DNA of 64,000 nt. Source: Novosphingobium sp. GTDB taxonomy: Bacteria; Pseudomonadota; Alphaproteobacteria; Sphingomonadales; Sphingomonadaceae. The translations under genes were made by a program, and so were the position numbers. Under the pieces are notes generated by a model. It did not search any database. It worked only from the letters and a program-made list of their open reading frames with translations, and had not been told where the DNA came from. The stretch covers positions 1,550,001-1,614,000 of the forward strand of contig NZ_JBCNLP010000001.1 of NCBI RefSeq assembly GCF_039595395.1, in the 5' to 3' direction. Positions 40,256 through 49,761 of this stretch are shown here, one piece after another (the stretch's first letter is position 1; every line of letters starts with the position of its first letter).

Positions 40256-42658
40256 ATGATGCGCCTGATCACTTTTCTTCTCGCCCTTATGCTGGCGGTG
40301 CCGGCCCTTGCTCAGGATACCGATCCGATCCTCGCCTCGACCCAGGCGCTGGATCAGGCTGCCACGGAATATCAGGCGATCGATGCCGCGCTGAACGGCA
40401 GGGCCGGGGCCAGTCAGGCGCAGGCGCTGAAAGATCGCGCCGCCGCCGTGAAGCAGACGGCGAACGATCAGGTCGAGGCCTTGCAGACGCAGCTCCAGCT
40501 CGTCGATGCGCGGGTGGCGCAGCTTGGCCCGGTCACCCCCGGCGTGGTCGAGGCGCCCGACATTCAGGCCCAGCGCAAATTGCTGGCGCAGCAGCGCTCA
40601 ACGGTGGATTCCGCGATCAAGCGCGGCAAGCTGCTGGCCACCGAGGCTGATCAGCTCAACACCGAAATCGCGCAAAATCAGGCCGATGCCTTTTCCGAAC
40701 AGATGTCGCAGCGGGTGGCCTCGCCGCTCAGCGGGCAGTTCTGGGGGCCGCTGATCCGCTCCGTGCCGCGTGACAGCCGCCGTTTCTCCGGCTTCCTCTC
40801 CGCCGAGGCCCATGCGATCCTGCAAGGCATGAAGAGCGGCGGCATGCCCGCCGCCGTGCTGGGTCTGCTGGTGGCTTTCGTGCTGATCGGCCCGGCGCGC
40901 CTCTCCCTGCGCGCGGCAGGGCGTCGCTATGTGATCGAGCGTGTGCCGGGCAGCCGTATCCGCCGCTCGACGCTGGCCTTATGGCTGGCGGTGGTGGGCA
41001 CGCTGCTGCCCACGCTGGCGGTGGCGGCCGCTCTGGCGGGGCTGCGCGCCGGGGACATGCTGGCGCCTGCATGGGACCAGCAGAGCAGCCGCTTCCAGAT
41101 GGCCAGCATGATCGCCGCGCTGATTTTCGCGCTGGGCGGCGCGCTCCTGCAGCGGCGCCAGCCCTCGTGGCGGCTGATCTCCATTTCCGACGATTCCGCG
41201 CATCGGCTGCGCCCGCTCACCTTTGCGGCTGCGGCGGTGACGATGGTCTGCACGCTGATGATCGTGGTGCGCGACGGCATGGGGGCAAGCGGCCCGCTGC
41301 AGGCCGCCGTCGATGCGGCGACCGCGCTGATCTACATCGCGCTGGTGATGGGCATTCTGGTGAGCGGCGCCCGTGCCCGCTCTCATGCCCACAGCGTGCG
41401 TGCCCAGAGCGGCCAGAGTGAGGCGGAGGAGAGCGGCGAGCAATCGGTGATGGCCTTCCTGTCGCTGGCCGCATGGGGTGTGCTGATCCTTTCGGTGATC
41501 TCGCTGCTGAGCGGCTATATCGTCTTTGCCTTGTTCCTGACGCGCTTCATGGTGTGGACGGCTTTGGTCGCCTCGGCGCTCTATCTGCTGCTGATCGCGG
41601 TGGATGACATCTGCAACACCATCTTCGATCGCGAAGGGCGGCTGGCCGACACCTTCTCGCAGGGGTTCGGCATCCGCCGCAGCCTGATCGACCAGTTCGG
41701 CGTGGCCCTGTCCGCTGTGCTACGGGTGCTGCTGATCCTGCTGGCGATCGGCATGGTGTCGCGGCCCTTTGGCTCGAATGTGTCGAGCATTTTCGACCAG
41801 CTTGGCCAGATCGCTCAGGGCGTCACCATCGGGTCGGTCACGATTTCGCCCGGCGCGATCCTGCGCGCTCTGGCGGTGCTGGCGGTCGGGCTGTTCATGG
41901 TGCGCGGGCTGCAGCGCTGGCTGACGGGGCGCTATCTGCCCGCCACCGATCTGGATTCGGGCGCGCAGAATTCCATTGCCATGGTGGTGCGCTACACCGG
42001 GCTGATCCTGGTGGTGTTGTGGACTTTTGCCTCGCTGGGCATCGGGGTGGAGCGGATCGCGCTGCTGCTCTCGGCCCTGTCGGTCGGCATCGGTTTTGGT
42101 CTTCAGGCGATCACGCAGAACTTCGTCTCGGGCCTGATCCTGCTGGCGGAGCGCCCGGTGAAGATCGGCGACTGGGTGAAGATCGGCGATCAGGAGGGCG
42201 ACGTCAAACGCATCAGCGTGCGCGCCACGGAAATCCAGATCGCGGACCGCTCGACCCTGATCGTCCCCAATTCCGAGCTGATCACCAAGAGCATCGTCAA
42301 CAAGACGCTGGCCGATCCGCTGGGGCGCATCCAGTTGCAGTTCTCGGTGCCGCTGGGCAGCGATGTGGAGCAGGTGCGCAGCATCGTGATGGCGATCTAT
42401 GCCGACCAGAGCGCCGTGCTGGATGACCCCAAGCCCAGCCTCTTCATCGACAAGATTGCCGACGGGCGGGTCAATTTCAACGGCTTTGCCTTCGTCAGCT
42501 CGCCGCGCCTGGTCTATGGCACGCGCAGCGAGATCTGGTTCAACCTGCTCTCGCAACTGCCCGCGGCGGGCATCGAGCTGGGCAGCACGCCTCAGCAGGT
42601 GCAGTGGATCGGCTCACCCTCCGGCGAGGCGGGGCCTCATCCGGAGGATAACGTGTAA
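40256..42658 (+). CDS. Large mechanosensitive ion channel, MscS family with DUF3772-type N-terminus
   Basis: 800 residues with signal peptide (PALAQDTD) and AGGAAGG upstream. A periplasmic coiled-coil-like region (about 25-150, rich in Gln/Ala) precedes about ten membrane helices. The MscS core near 595-690 shows ALSVGIGFGLQAITQNFVSG (pore helix), LAERPVKIGDWVKIGDQEG and RATEIQIADRSTLIVPNSEL. It relieves turgor on osmotic downshift. The large extra N-terminal domain places it with MscK/YbdG-like or DUF3772 channels. Confidence 0.9.
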   Translation: MMRLITFLLALMLAVPALAQDTDPILASTQALDQAATEYQAIDAALNGRAGASQAQALKDRAAAVKQTANDQVEALQTQLQLVDARVAQLGPVTPGVVEAPDIQAQRKLLAQQRSTVDSAIKRGKLLATEADQLNTEIAQNQADAFSEQMSQRVASPLSGQFWGPLIRSVPRDSRRFSGFLSAEAHAILQGMKSGGMPAAVLGLLVAFVLIGPARLSLRAAGRRYVIERVPGSRIRRSTLALWLAVVGTLLPTLAVAAALAGLRAGDMLAPAWDQQSSRFQMASMIAALIFALGGALLQRRQPSWRLISISDDSAHRLRPLTFAAAAVTMVCTLMIVVRDGMGASGPLQAAVDAATALIYIALVMGILVSGARARSHAHSVRAQSGQSEAEESGEQSVMAFLSLAAWGVLILSVISLLSGYIVFALFLTRFMVWTALVASALYLLLIAVDDICNTIFDREGRLADTFSQGFGIRRSLIDQFGVALSAVLRVLLILLAIGMVSRPFGSNVSSIFDQLGQIAQGVTIGSVTISPGAILRALAVLAVGLFMVRGLQRWLTGRYLPATDLDSGAQNSIAMVVRYTGLILVVLWTFASLGIGVERIALLLSALSVGIGFGLQAITQNFVSGLILLAERPVKIGDWVKIGDQEGDVKRISVRATEIQIADRSTLIVPNSELITKSIVNKTLADPLGRIQLQFSVPLGSDVEQVRSIVMAIYADQSAVLDDPKPSLFIDKIADGRVNFNGFAFVSSPRLVYGTRSEIWFNLLSQLPAAGIELGSTPQQVQWIGSPSGEAGPHPEDNV

Positions 42659-42661
42659 AGC

Positions 42662-43219
42662 CTATTGCCCGGCGTTTGGCGCCGGGCAGATGGTGAAGGG
42701 GCTGGGCTTCTTGCCTTCCTTCTCTTCGGTCATGGACTCGATCACGAATTCGAACAGGCCGGCCATGTTCTGGGCGGGCATCGGCTGGATCAGCGGCAGC
42801 ACCCGGCCGATCGCGTTGCAGGCCTTCAGCTTGATCGGCTTGCCCGCCACCATCGCGGTGACGAAGGTGCGCAGCGCGGTCGGATCGTCGCTGGCCAGAA
42901 AACCGGCCAGCACATTCTTCGCCGGATCATCGCCCTGCGCCAGCAGCTTGTTGAGCGTTACCCGCGTGCGGGGCCATGCCGCGTCGGAACTGGGCTGATA
43001 CTGCTTGACCAGCATCTCTGCCGTCGCGCTGAAATTGGCCTGGGGCGGCATCACCTTGCGGCACATGCCATCGACGGCCTGAACCGCCGTGGGCAGGGCA
43101 AAGGTCACGATATCCTGCGCTTCCTCGCGCGTGATGCAGCTTTTGGCCGCCGTGTCGGCCAGCGCCTGCGAGGGCAAGGCCATGATCATTCCCGCCAGAA
43201 GATAGGATCGCAGAGACAT
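42662..43219 (-). CDS. Exported hypothetical protein
   Basis: 185 residues from ATG 43219 (GGGAGTG upstream; the 43249 ATG lacks a site). Signal peptide ends near SQALADT. Three Cys occur in the mature part (KSCITREEA, DGMCRKVMPP, KACNAIGRV) with one near the end (FTICPAP), so two disulphides are possible. Helical and soluble in the periplasm. No family recognised; the gene is convergent with the channel gene, with a 3-base gap. Confidence 0.7.
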   Translation of the reverse strand: MSLRSYLLAGMIMALPSQALADTAAKSCITREEAQDIVTFALPTAVQAVDGMCRKVMPPQANFSATAEMLVKQYQPSSDAAWPRTRVTLNKLLAQGDDPAKNVLAGFLASDDPTALRTFVTAMVAGKPIKLKACNAIGRVLPLIQPMPAQNMAGLFEFVIESMTEEKEGKKPSPFTICPAPNAGQ

Positions 43220-43432
43220 AATCACTCCCATTGGTTTGGGCAGGCTCATGGCATGGCTGTCTGTAACGGCAAAGAAGAAGTTGTGCGCGGCAGGGTGGTT
43301 GCGAAGTAAGTGGCCCGTCGGGCTTTGCAGCGATCGGGAAGCGTCGCCATTTTGCCTTCTTTCACCGTGGTTTCACGGAAGTGACACGCAGCGGGCCTAA
43401 CGGAGCCGGAATCCCCCTGTCTCCGAGTTGCC

Positions 43433-44014
43433 GTGACTGTCATCCGCCCCATCGACCGCTGGTTTGTCGAGGAGGTCCTCCCCTGTGAGGGCCGCCTGCT
43501 GGCCGCCGCCCAGCGCATGTGCCGCGATACCGAGGATGCGCGCGATCTGGTGCAGGACGTGCTGGCGCGCATGCTGACCATAGAGGGCTGGAGCGCCATC
43601 GCCTCGCCGCAAAGCTATATGCTGCGGATCATGCGCAACATGGCGATCGAGCGCATCCGCCGCGCCCGCATCGTCGATTTCCGCCAGTTGAGCGAGACCG
43701 ATCATCTCGATCTGGCCGATGACGCCCCGGACCAGCAGCGCATCGCCGAGGACCGCGAGGCGCTGGCCCATTTCCAGCACGCGCTGGCCGCTCTGCCCGA
43801 ACGTTGCCGCGAGGTCTTTGTGCGCCGCCGTCTAGAGGAGCAGGCCCCGCGCGCCATTGCCGAGGAGCTGGGCGTCAGCCTCTCCACGCTGGAAAAGCGG
43901 CTGGCGCGCGCGCTCCATCTGTTGACCAGCGCCATGGCCCCGCGCCGCCATGGCGAGCCGCCCGCGCAAGGGCAGATGGACGCCGGGGAGCGGGACAGCG
44001 TGGCGGGCTCATAG
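43433..44014 (+). CDS. ECF sigma factor, FecI-like
   Basis: 193 residues from GTG 43433. Region 2 is visible as MCRDTEDARDLVQDVLARML and SYMLRIMRNMAIERIRRARI, region 4 as ALPERCREVFVRRRLEEQ followed by PRAIAEELGVSLSTLEKRL. Acting with the FecR protein and the STN-bearing receptor downstream, it would direct RNA polymerase to the receptor gene when the ligand is present. The binding site before the GTG is poor. Confidence 0.9.
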   Translation: MTVIRPIDRWFVEEVLPCEGRLLAAAQRMCRDTEDARDLVQDVLARMLTIEGWSAIASPQSYMLRIMRNMAIERIRRARIVDFRQLSETDHLDLADDAPDQQRIAEDREALAHFQHALAALPERCREVFVRRRLEEQAPRAIAEELGVSLSTLEKRLARALHLLTSAMAPRRHGEPPAQGQMDAGERDSVAGS

Positions 44015-44118
44015 CAGCACACACCGCCAACTTTATTTTACATCGAGCGAGAAAGATGTGGCGGTTTGCGGCGCCCCAATCGTCCTCGACCTGTGCCTTG
44101 CCATGAAAGAGAGATCTG

Positions 44119-45045
44119 TTGACGCGGAAAAGTGATGATTTTCCAGAGTTAATGCCGGACTCGATGGATGACCCGGTCGCCGCTCAGGCCGCGCTCTGGC
44201 TGGCGCGCCATCAGCTTGGCACGCTGGAGGATGAGGCGTTCCAGCACTGGCGACAGGCCGATCCGCGCCATGCTCTGGCCTTTGCCCGCGTTCTGGCGGC
44301 GTGGGAGGCTGCCGGGCGTTTGCCGACCGCGGCCGAACCCGCGACCATGCCGCGCCGCTCCTTTATGCGGGTGGCGGCCATGGTCGGCGCGGTGGCGCTG
44401 GCCGGAGCGGGAGGCTTTGCCTCGCGCGCCTATGCCTGGAGCACGGCCTCCACCGCGCTGGGTGAAAGCCGCAAGATTGCGCTTCCTGATGGCAGCATGG
44501 CCGCGCTCAACACCTTTTCGCGTCTGTCATGGCGCTTTTCCGCCGGCGAGCGCACCTTGTGGGTGGAGCAGGGCGAGGTGGCCATCGATCTGGTGCCGGG
44601 CCCTGTCGCCAGCCTGCATGGCGAGGACCGGCTGGCCCAGCTCTCGGCCGGGCGGTTCAACGTCAGGCTGCGTGGCGATACGTTGGACCTGATGGTGCTG
44701 CGCGGCAGCGCTCAGGCTCGGGCCGTGAGCGCGCAGGGTGGGCACAGCCTGCTGCTCTCGCGGCAGGATGCGGTGGTGCGCCCGGTCACCACCCTGCAAA
44801 TGTCCACCGCCATCGCCTGGCAGCAGGGCGAGATCCTGTTTCAGGACGCCACGCTGGGCACGGCGGTGGAGGAATACAACCGCTATCTGGCGCGCAAGAT
44901 CGTTATCGTCGATCCCGATCTGGCCGCCATTCCGGTGGGCGGGCGCTTCACCTCATCGGACCCGAGCGCCTTTCTGCGCGCGGTGTCGATGGGGCTGGGG
45001 GTGCGTGTCTCCACCTCCGACGGTGGCTATTTTCTCACGCACTGA
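44119..45045 (+). CDS. FecR-like anti-sigma/sensor protein
   Basis: 308 residues from TTG 44119 (GAAAGAGAG upstream). The cytosolic N-terminal domain holds DPVAAQAALWLARHQLG and FQHWRQADPRHALAFARV (DUF4880-like). It is followed by one membrane helix (RVAAMVGAVALAGAGGFA) and a periplasmic FecR domain (RKIALPDGSMAALNTFSRL, VEQGEVAIDL, TAVEEYNRYLARKI). It relays receptor occupancy to the sigma factor. Gene order sigma-FecR-receptor is standard. Confidence 0.9.
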   Translation: MTRKSDDFPELMPDSMDDPVAAQAALWLARHQLGTLEDEAFQHWRQADPRHALAFARVLAAWEAAGRLPTAAEPATMPRRSFMRVAAMVGAVALAGAGGFASRAYAWSTASTALGESRKIALPDGSMAALNTFSRLSWRFSAGERTLWVEQGEVAIDLVPGPVASLHGEDRLAQLSAGRFNVRLRGDTLDLMVLRGSAQARAVSAQGGHSLLLSRQDAVVRPVTTLQMSTAIAWQQGEILFQDATLGTAVEEYNRYLARKIVIVDPDLAAIPVGGRFTSSDPSAFLRAVSMGLGVRVSTSDGGYFLTH

Positions 45046-45152
45046 AAATATTTTTCGCGGCACTTGGCGGTGCGCCGGCGCGCAATCGTCTTGGAAGGCA
45101 AGGGCCTCTCGGGTCGCACCACAACACAGCCTTAACCATAAGGGTCTCCTTC

Positions 45153-47798
45153 ATGTCTGCGCGTTATGTCCAGAAGTCGCTTTTTGCGGCTCTCCTTGTC
45201 ACGTCCGCTCTTCACGCCATGCCCGCCTGCGCCGGCACGGGGCAGAGCTTCGACATTCCCGCCCAGTCGCTGGCCAAGGCGCTGACGCTCTATGGCCGTC
45301 AGGCCGGGGTGCAGATCTTCTTCCCCAGCGGACGCATCGCTGGCGTGACCTCGGTCGAATTGAAGGGCGCCATGCCGCGTGAGGCCGCCCTGCGCCGCCT
45401 GATCGCGGGCAGCGGTCTGGAAATCAAGAGCGACGACGGCAAGACCGTGATCCTTGGCGCCCGTGATGGTGCGCCCGAGACGCCGGTGGCCGCCGCTGGC
45501 GACGACATCATCGTGACCGGCACGCGCGAGCAGGCGCAGACGACCTTCACCGCCCTGTCGTCCATCGATACTTTCTCGGCCAAGACGGTCAATTCCACCG
45601 TCAGCAGTCAGTTGCATGAAACGCTGGCGCAATTGGTGCCCGGCTTTCAGGTCAAGAAGCAGCCCGCTTCGGATGGCCCCGAGTTCATCCGCCCGGCCTC
45701 GCTCGACGGGCTGTCGGCGGACATGACGCTGGTGATGGTGAACGGCAAGCGCTTCCACCGTTCGGCCTTCCTCAACAATGGCACGGGGGCGCAGGCCGCC
45801 GATCTGGCGCAGATCCCTACCTTCGCCATCGACCGGCTGGAGGTGCTGCGCGACGGCGCCTCGGCGCAATACGGCACCGATGCCATCGCGGGCGTCATCA
45901 ACATCATCATGGACACCAAGCCGGGCTTTTCGGCCTATGCGCAAGGGTCGCAATATTACCATGGCGATGGTGCGGCAGCCCAGTTCGGCGGGCGTGCGGG
46001 CTTTGCGCTGAAGGGCGGCGGCCATGTGGTGGTGACGGCGGAATATGCCCATAACGATGCCACCTCGCGCACCAATCAGCGCCCCGATGCGATCGCCTTC
46101 GCCGCCGCCAACCCCAACCTGACCATCCCCAACCCCGTGCAGCGCTGGGGCAATCCCAGCCTGACCACGCTGAAATTCGCGCTGGACGCCGCCAAGCCGA
46201 TCACCGACAGCATCGAGGCCTATGCTTTTGGCACCTATGGCAATGGCCATGGCTGGTCGGACATCAACTGGCGCAATCCGTCGAGCAACAGCAATCTCTA
46301 CAACACCAGCGCGGCCTATCCCGGCTTCAATCTGAACACGGTCTATCCCGCCGGTTTCACCCCCAGCGAGGGCGTGCGCTACACCGATCTGCAGGCCGTG
46401 GGCGGGGTGCGCAGCACCGGCAAGGGCGATTTCACCTGGGATCTGAGTGGCTCCTACGGCGTCAACAACACCAATTTCTACCTCAACAATTCGATCAACG
46501 CCTCGCTGGGGGCGGACAGCCCGCATAATTTCTATCTGGGCCGTCAGGTGCAGCAGGAGTTCAACCTCAACGCCGATGGCGTCTATCGCCTGAGCACGCC
46601 GCTCTTCGCCAAGCCGATCAACATCGCCTTCGGTGCCGAGCGCCGCGTGGAAACCTACAGCATCCGTCAGGGCGACTATGCCTCCTATGCGGTGGGGCCG
46701 GCGGCCTCCTACGGGCTGGCGGCGGGCGCCAGCGGCTTCCCCGGTTTCACGCCGGGCCAGAGCGGCTCGTGGAGCCAGGAAAGCTACGCCGGCTATCTCG
46801 ATGTGCAGGTGCCGCTGACCAGCAAATGGACCGCCGAAGTCGCGCTGCGCGATGAAAGCTATGCCAGCTTCGGCAACACCTTCAACTACAAGCTGGCCAC
46901 CCGTTACGAGCTGACCCCGGCCATCGCCGTGCGCGGTTCGTGGTCCACCGGCTTCAAGGCGCCGACCCCGGCGCAGCTTAATTCGACCAGCACCACGCAG
47001 GGCCTCGATACCACCACGCTGCTGCTCTACACCACCGGGCGCCTGTCGCCGACCAATGGCGTGGCGCAGTTCTTCGGTGGCAAGGCGTTGAAGCCTGAAA
47101 CCTCGAAGACCGCCTCCTTCGGCACGATCTGGAAGACGCCCTTTGGACTTTCGGGTTCGCTCGATGCCTATCAGATCGAGGTCGACAACCGGTTCAGCGT
47201 CTCGCCGACTTACACGATCACCTCGGCGATCCGTCAGCAATTGCTGGCCAGCGGGGTGACCCAGGCGGGCGACTACACCTCGATCACCTTCTTCACCAAT
47301 GACTACAACACCCGCACGCGCGGCGTCGATCTGGTGCTATCCTACAAGCATCGTGTCGGGCCGGGGCAACTCGATGCCACGGCGGCCTACAGCTACACCC
47401 AGACCAAGGTGACGCGCGGCACGTTGGCCAGCAACGCCACGCAGAAGATCCTGTTCGAACAGGGGCTGCCGCAGAACAACGCCACCGGCTCCATCGCCTA
47501 TACGCTGGGCAAGGTGACGGTGATGGGCCGTGGCCGCTATTACGGCGCGTGGACCGATAGCAGCGGCAACGCCACGGGCGATATCTTCCAGCGCTTTGGC
47601 GGGATCGCGCTGTTCGATGCTGCGGTGACCTATGCCTTCACCCCGAAGATTTCGCTGCGCGTCGGCGCGGAGAACATCTTCAACACCTACCCCGACAAGG
47701 CGGTCTTCCAGGCCAGCCGTGGTCTGGTCTATTCGCGCAACGCACCCTATGACACCAATGGCGGCAACTTCTATGGCCGGGTGGATGTGAAGTTCTGA
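45153..47798 (+). CDS. TonB-dependent transducer with STN domain (FecA-like)
   Basis: 881 residues from ATG 45153; the frame is open further upstream but that part overlaps the FecR gene. Signal peptide to about ACAGTG, then an STN signalling domain (FDIPAQSLAKALTLYGRQAG, GAMPREAALRRLIAGSGL, about 30-100). A TonB-box-like DDIIVTGTRE, a plug (MTLVMVNGKRFHRSAFLN, GASAQYGTDAIAGVINII) and a barrel ending VDVKF follow. It would sense and import its ligand and signal through FecR and the sigma factor. The ligand is unknown; siderophores are not the only option. Confidence 0.93.
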   Translation: MSARYVQKSLFAALLVTSALHAMPACAGTGQSFDIPAQSLAKALTLYGRQAGVQIFFPSGRIAGVTSVELKGAMPREAALRRLIAGSGLEIKSDDGKTVILGARDGAPETPVAAAGDDIIVTGTREQAQTTFTALSSIDTFSAKTVNSTVSSQLHETLAQLVPGFQVKKQPASDGPEFIRPASLDGLSADMTLVMVNGKRFHRSAFLNNGTGAQAADLAQIPTFAIDRLEVLRDGASAQYGTDAIAGVINIIMDTKPGFSAYAQGSQYYHGDGAAAQFGGRAGFALKGGGHVVVTAEYAHNDATSRTNQRPDAIAFAAANPNLTIPNPVQRWGNPSLTTLKFALDAAKPITDSIEAYAFGTYGNGHGWSDINWRNPSSNSNLYNTSAAYPGFNLNTVYPAGFTPSEGVRYTDLQAVGGVRSTGKGDFTWDLSGSYGVNNTNFYLNNSINASLGADSPHNFYLGRQVQQEFNLNADGVYRLSTPLFAKPINIAFGAERRVETYSIRQGDYASYAVGPAASYGLAAGASGFPGFTPGQSGSWSQESYAGYLDVQVPLTSKWTAEVALRDESYASFGNTFNYKLATRYELTPAIAVRGSWSTGFKAPTPAQLNSTSTTQGLDTTTLLLYTTGRLSPTNGVAQFFGGKALKPETSKTASFGTIWKTPFGLSGSLDAYQIEVDNRFSVSPTYTITSAIRQQLLASGVTQAGDYTSITFFTNDYNTRTRGVDLVLSYKHRVGPGQLDATAAYSYTQTKVTRGTLASNATQKILFEQGLPQNNATGSIAYTLGKVTVMGRGRYYGAWTDSSGNATGDIFQRFGGIALFDAAVTYAFTPKISLRVGAENIFNTYPDKAVFQASRGLVYSRNAPYDTNGGNFYGRVDVKF

Positions 47799-48898
47799 TG
47801 TCGATCTCGCGTCGTAACAGCCTGTCCCTGATGGCCGGGAGCCTTGTCGCTCCCGGTCTTGCGGGCCCCGCGCTGTCCGCCCCCCAGCCCGAACATAGTG
47901 GTGAGGCCAAAGCCCGCCTCGGCGTCACCGAAAACCCTTTCGGACCGAGCCCCGCCGCGCGCCGCGCCATCGTGGAGTCGGTGGCAGAGGCGGCCTATTA
48001 CCCGCATAGCGAGGCCCCGCTGCGCGACATCATCGCAAAGCAGGAAGGGCTGGCACGCGATCATCTCACCCTGTCGAGCGGCTCGCTCGATGCGCTGACC
48101 CTGCTGACCGTGGCGATTGCCGCAGGGGGCCGGGTGGTGGCGCCTCAGCCGACCTATGCCACCCATCTCATCTATGCCGCGCGGCAGGGGATCGAGACCG
48201 ATTGGGTAAAGCTGCGCGCCGACCATCATATCGATCTGGACGGCATGCTTGCGGCCATCGGCCCGCGCACGAAGCTGGTTTACATCTGCAACCCCAACAA
48301 CCCCACCGGTGTGCGCCCTGACCCGGAAGCGTTGCGTGCCTTCTGCATCGCCGCTTCGACCAAGGTGCCGGTACTGGTGGACGAAGCCTATTTCGAACTG
48401 GCCCCCGATCCGCATCGCCAGTCGATGGCGGCGCTGGTGAGGGAAGGGCATGATGTGATTGTCACCCGCACCTTTTCCAAGGTCTACGGGCTCGCGGGCT
48501 TTCGCATCGCCTATACGCTGGCGCGGCCCGAGCGGATCGCCCTGCTCAACAGCCGTATCACCACATCGCGCAATCAGGCGGGGCTGGCGGCGGCAACCGC
48601 CTGTCTGGGCGATAGCGCCTATCTGGCTGGCGCCATCGCCTATCTGAAGGGCTGTCGCGAGCAGATCTATCGCATCTGCCAGGCCAATGGGCTGCGCTAT
48701 CTGCCGTCGGACGGCACCTTCGTCTATGTCGACTGCGGCATGCCTGCGGTGGAGATGCAGAAGCGGCTGGCCGCGCTCAGCGTCGAGGTGCGGTTGTTCG
48801 AAGGCGATGCCTATCGCAACTGGATGCGGGTGGGCACGGCGACCCCGGCGGAACTGACCTATTTCGGCCAGGTGTTGCCGAGGGCGCTGAAAGGCTGA
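47798..48898 (+). CDS. PLP-dependent class I/II aminotransferase (HisC-like) with a Tat-type signal
   Basis: 366 residues; the ATG overlaps the receptor stop (TGATG), so translation is coupled. The fold-type I core is intact: VTENPFGPSP, NPNNPTG (165-171), D195 in VLVDEAYFEL, the PLP Lys228 in TRTFSKVYGLAGFRIAY, and WMRVGTAT with the carboxylate Arg. Unusually, the N-terminus reads SISRRNSLSLMAGSLVAPGL then ALSAPQ, a twin-arginine signal with cleavage site, so the folded PLP enzyme may be exported. A role on the ligand imported by the receptor is inference. Confidence 0.85.
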   Translation: MSISRRNSLSLMAGSLVAPGLAGPALSAPQPEHSGEAKARLGVTENPFGPSPAARRAIVESVAEAAYYPHSEAPLRDIIAKQEGLARDHLTLSSGSLDALTLLTVAIAAGGRVVAPQPTYATHLIYAARQGIETDWVKLRADHHIDLDGMLAAIGPRTKLVYICNPNNPTGVRPDPEALRAFCIAASTKVPVLVDEAYFELAPDPHRQSMAALVREGHDVIVTRTFSKVYGLAGFRIAYTLARPERIALLNSRITTSRNQAGLAAATACLGDSAYLAGAIAYLKGCREQIYRICQANGLRYLPSDGTFVYVDCGMPAVEMQKRLAALSVEVRLFEGDAYRNWMRVGTATPAELTYFGQVLPRALKG

Positions 48899-48952
48899 GC
48901 TTCGTCACCCCTTATCGGGCGGACTTGACGCTGCGCTGCCTGTGCGGAATGC

Positions 48953-48988
48953 AGAGGATGCGGCGGCGTATCTGTCGTCGCATCCTCT
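48953..48988. terminator. Long hairpin between the aminotransferase and permease genes
   Basis: AGAGGATGCGGCG and CGTCGCATCCTCT arms (12 of 13 pair perfectly, one wobble) with a ten-base loop. No T-run. It lies 54 bases after one stop and 17 before the next start, so it may end the sigma-receptor operon or structure the permease leader. Confidence 0.5.
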
Positions 48989-49005
48989 GACGAACAGGAT
49001 TGATG

Positions 49006-49761
49006 ATGCTCAGCAGCGCTCCGGCGGTCGCCTGCGCCATTCTCGCGGTGATCCTCTCCGGCCTGTCGAAAGGCGGCTTTGCGGGGGTGGGCGCGCTGGC
49101 CATGCCGATCATGGCGCTGGCCAACCCGCCGGTGGAGAGCGCGGCGGTGCTGCTGCCGATCCTGGTGGTGCAGGATGTCGTCAGCGTCTGGTCCTTCCGC
49201 AAGAACTGGGACCGCACCGTGCTGCTGGTGATGCTGCCGGGCATGATGATCGGCGTGGTGCTGGGCTATCTTTTCGCGGCGCGCGTGTCGGAGCGGGCGG
49301 TGCTGGCCATGGTGGGCGGATTGTCCGTGCTGTTCGGCCTGCAGCGCCTGTGGCACGAGCGGGGGCAGGGCGCCGTGCTGCCTTCCAATTCGCCGCGCTG
49401 GCTGGGCGTGCTGTTCGGCATCGGCTCGGGCTTTGGCAGTCAGGTGGCGCATGCCGGGGCTCCGCCGTTTCAGATGTGGGTGCTGCCGCGCCGCCTGCCG
49501 CGAGACGCGCTGGTGGGCTCCACCGCGATCTGCTTTGCCTTTATGAACTGGATCAAGGTGCCGGCCTATGTCGCGCTGGGGCAGTTCAGCCGGGCCAATG
49601 TGCTGGCGTCGGCCATGCTGATGCCGGTGGCGCTGGGGGCGACATGCGCGGGGGTGGTGCTGGTGCGCCGCGTCGATCCGGCGCGGTTCTACACCATCAT
49701 CTATGCGCTGATGATTGCCATCGGCATCAAGCTGGTGCTGGATGGTGTGGGCTGGCCCTAA
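49006..49761 (+). CDS. TauE/SafE (TSUP) family permease
   Basis: 251 residues from ATG 49006 (AGGA six bases upstream; ATG 49003 also possible). Two inverted halves show the TSUP signature: LSGLSKGGFAGVGALAMPIM and GIGSGFGSQVAHAGAPPFQM, with about eight helices. Family members export sulfite, sulfoacetate or similar organic anions. The substrate is not evident. The gene converges on the maleylacetoacetate isomerase gene with a four-base overlap of the ends. Confidence 0.87.
   Translation: MLSSAPAVACAILAVILSGLSKGGFAGVGALAMPIMALANPPVESAAVLLPILVVQDVVSVWSFRKNWDRTVLLVMLPGMMIGVVLGYLFAARVSERAVLAMVGGLSVLFGLQRLWHERGQGAVLPSNSPRWLGVLFGIGSGFGSQVAHAGAPPFQMWVLPRRLPRDALVGSTAICFAFMNWIKVPAYVALGQFSRANVLASAMLMPVALGATCAGVVLVRRVDPARFYTIIYALMIAIGIKLVLDGVGWP

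Noticed and set aside
44529..45152. Extended N-terminus for the FecA-like receptor
   Set aside because: The extension overlaps the FecR gene in another frame; the signal peptide begins at ATG 45153.
45132..47240. Long minus-strand frame opposite the FecA-like receptor
   Set aside because: Antisense shadow of a gene with STN, plug and barrel domains.
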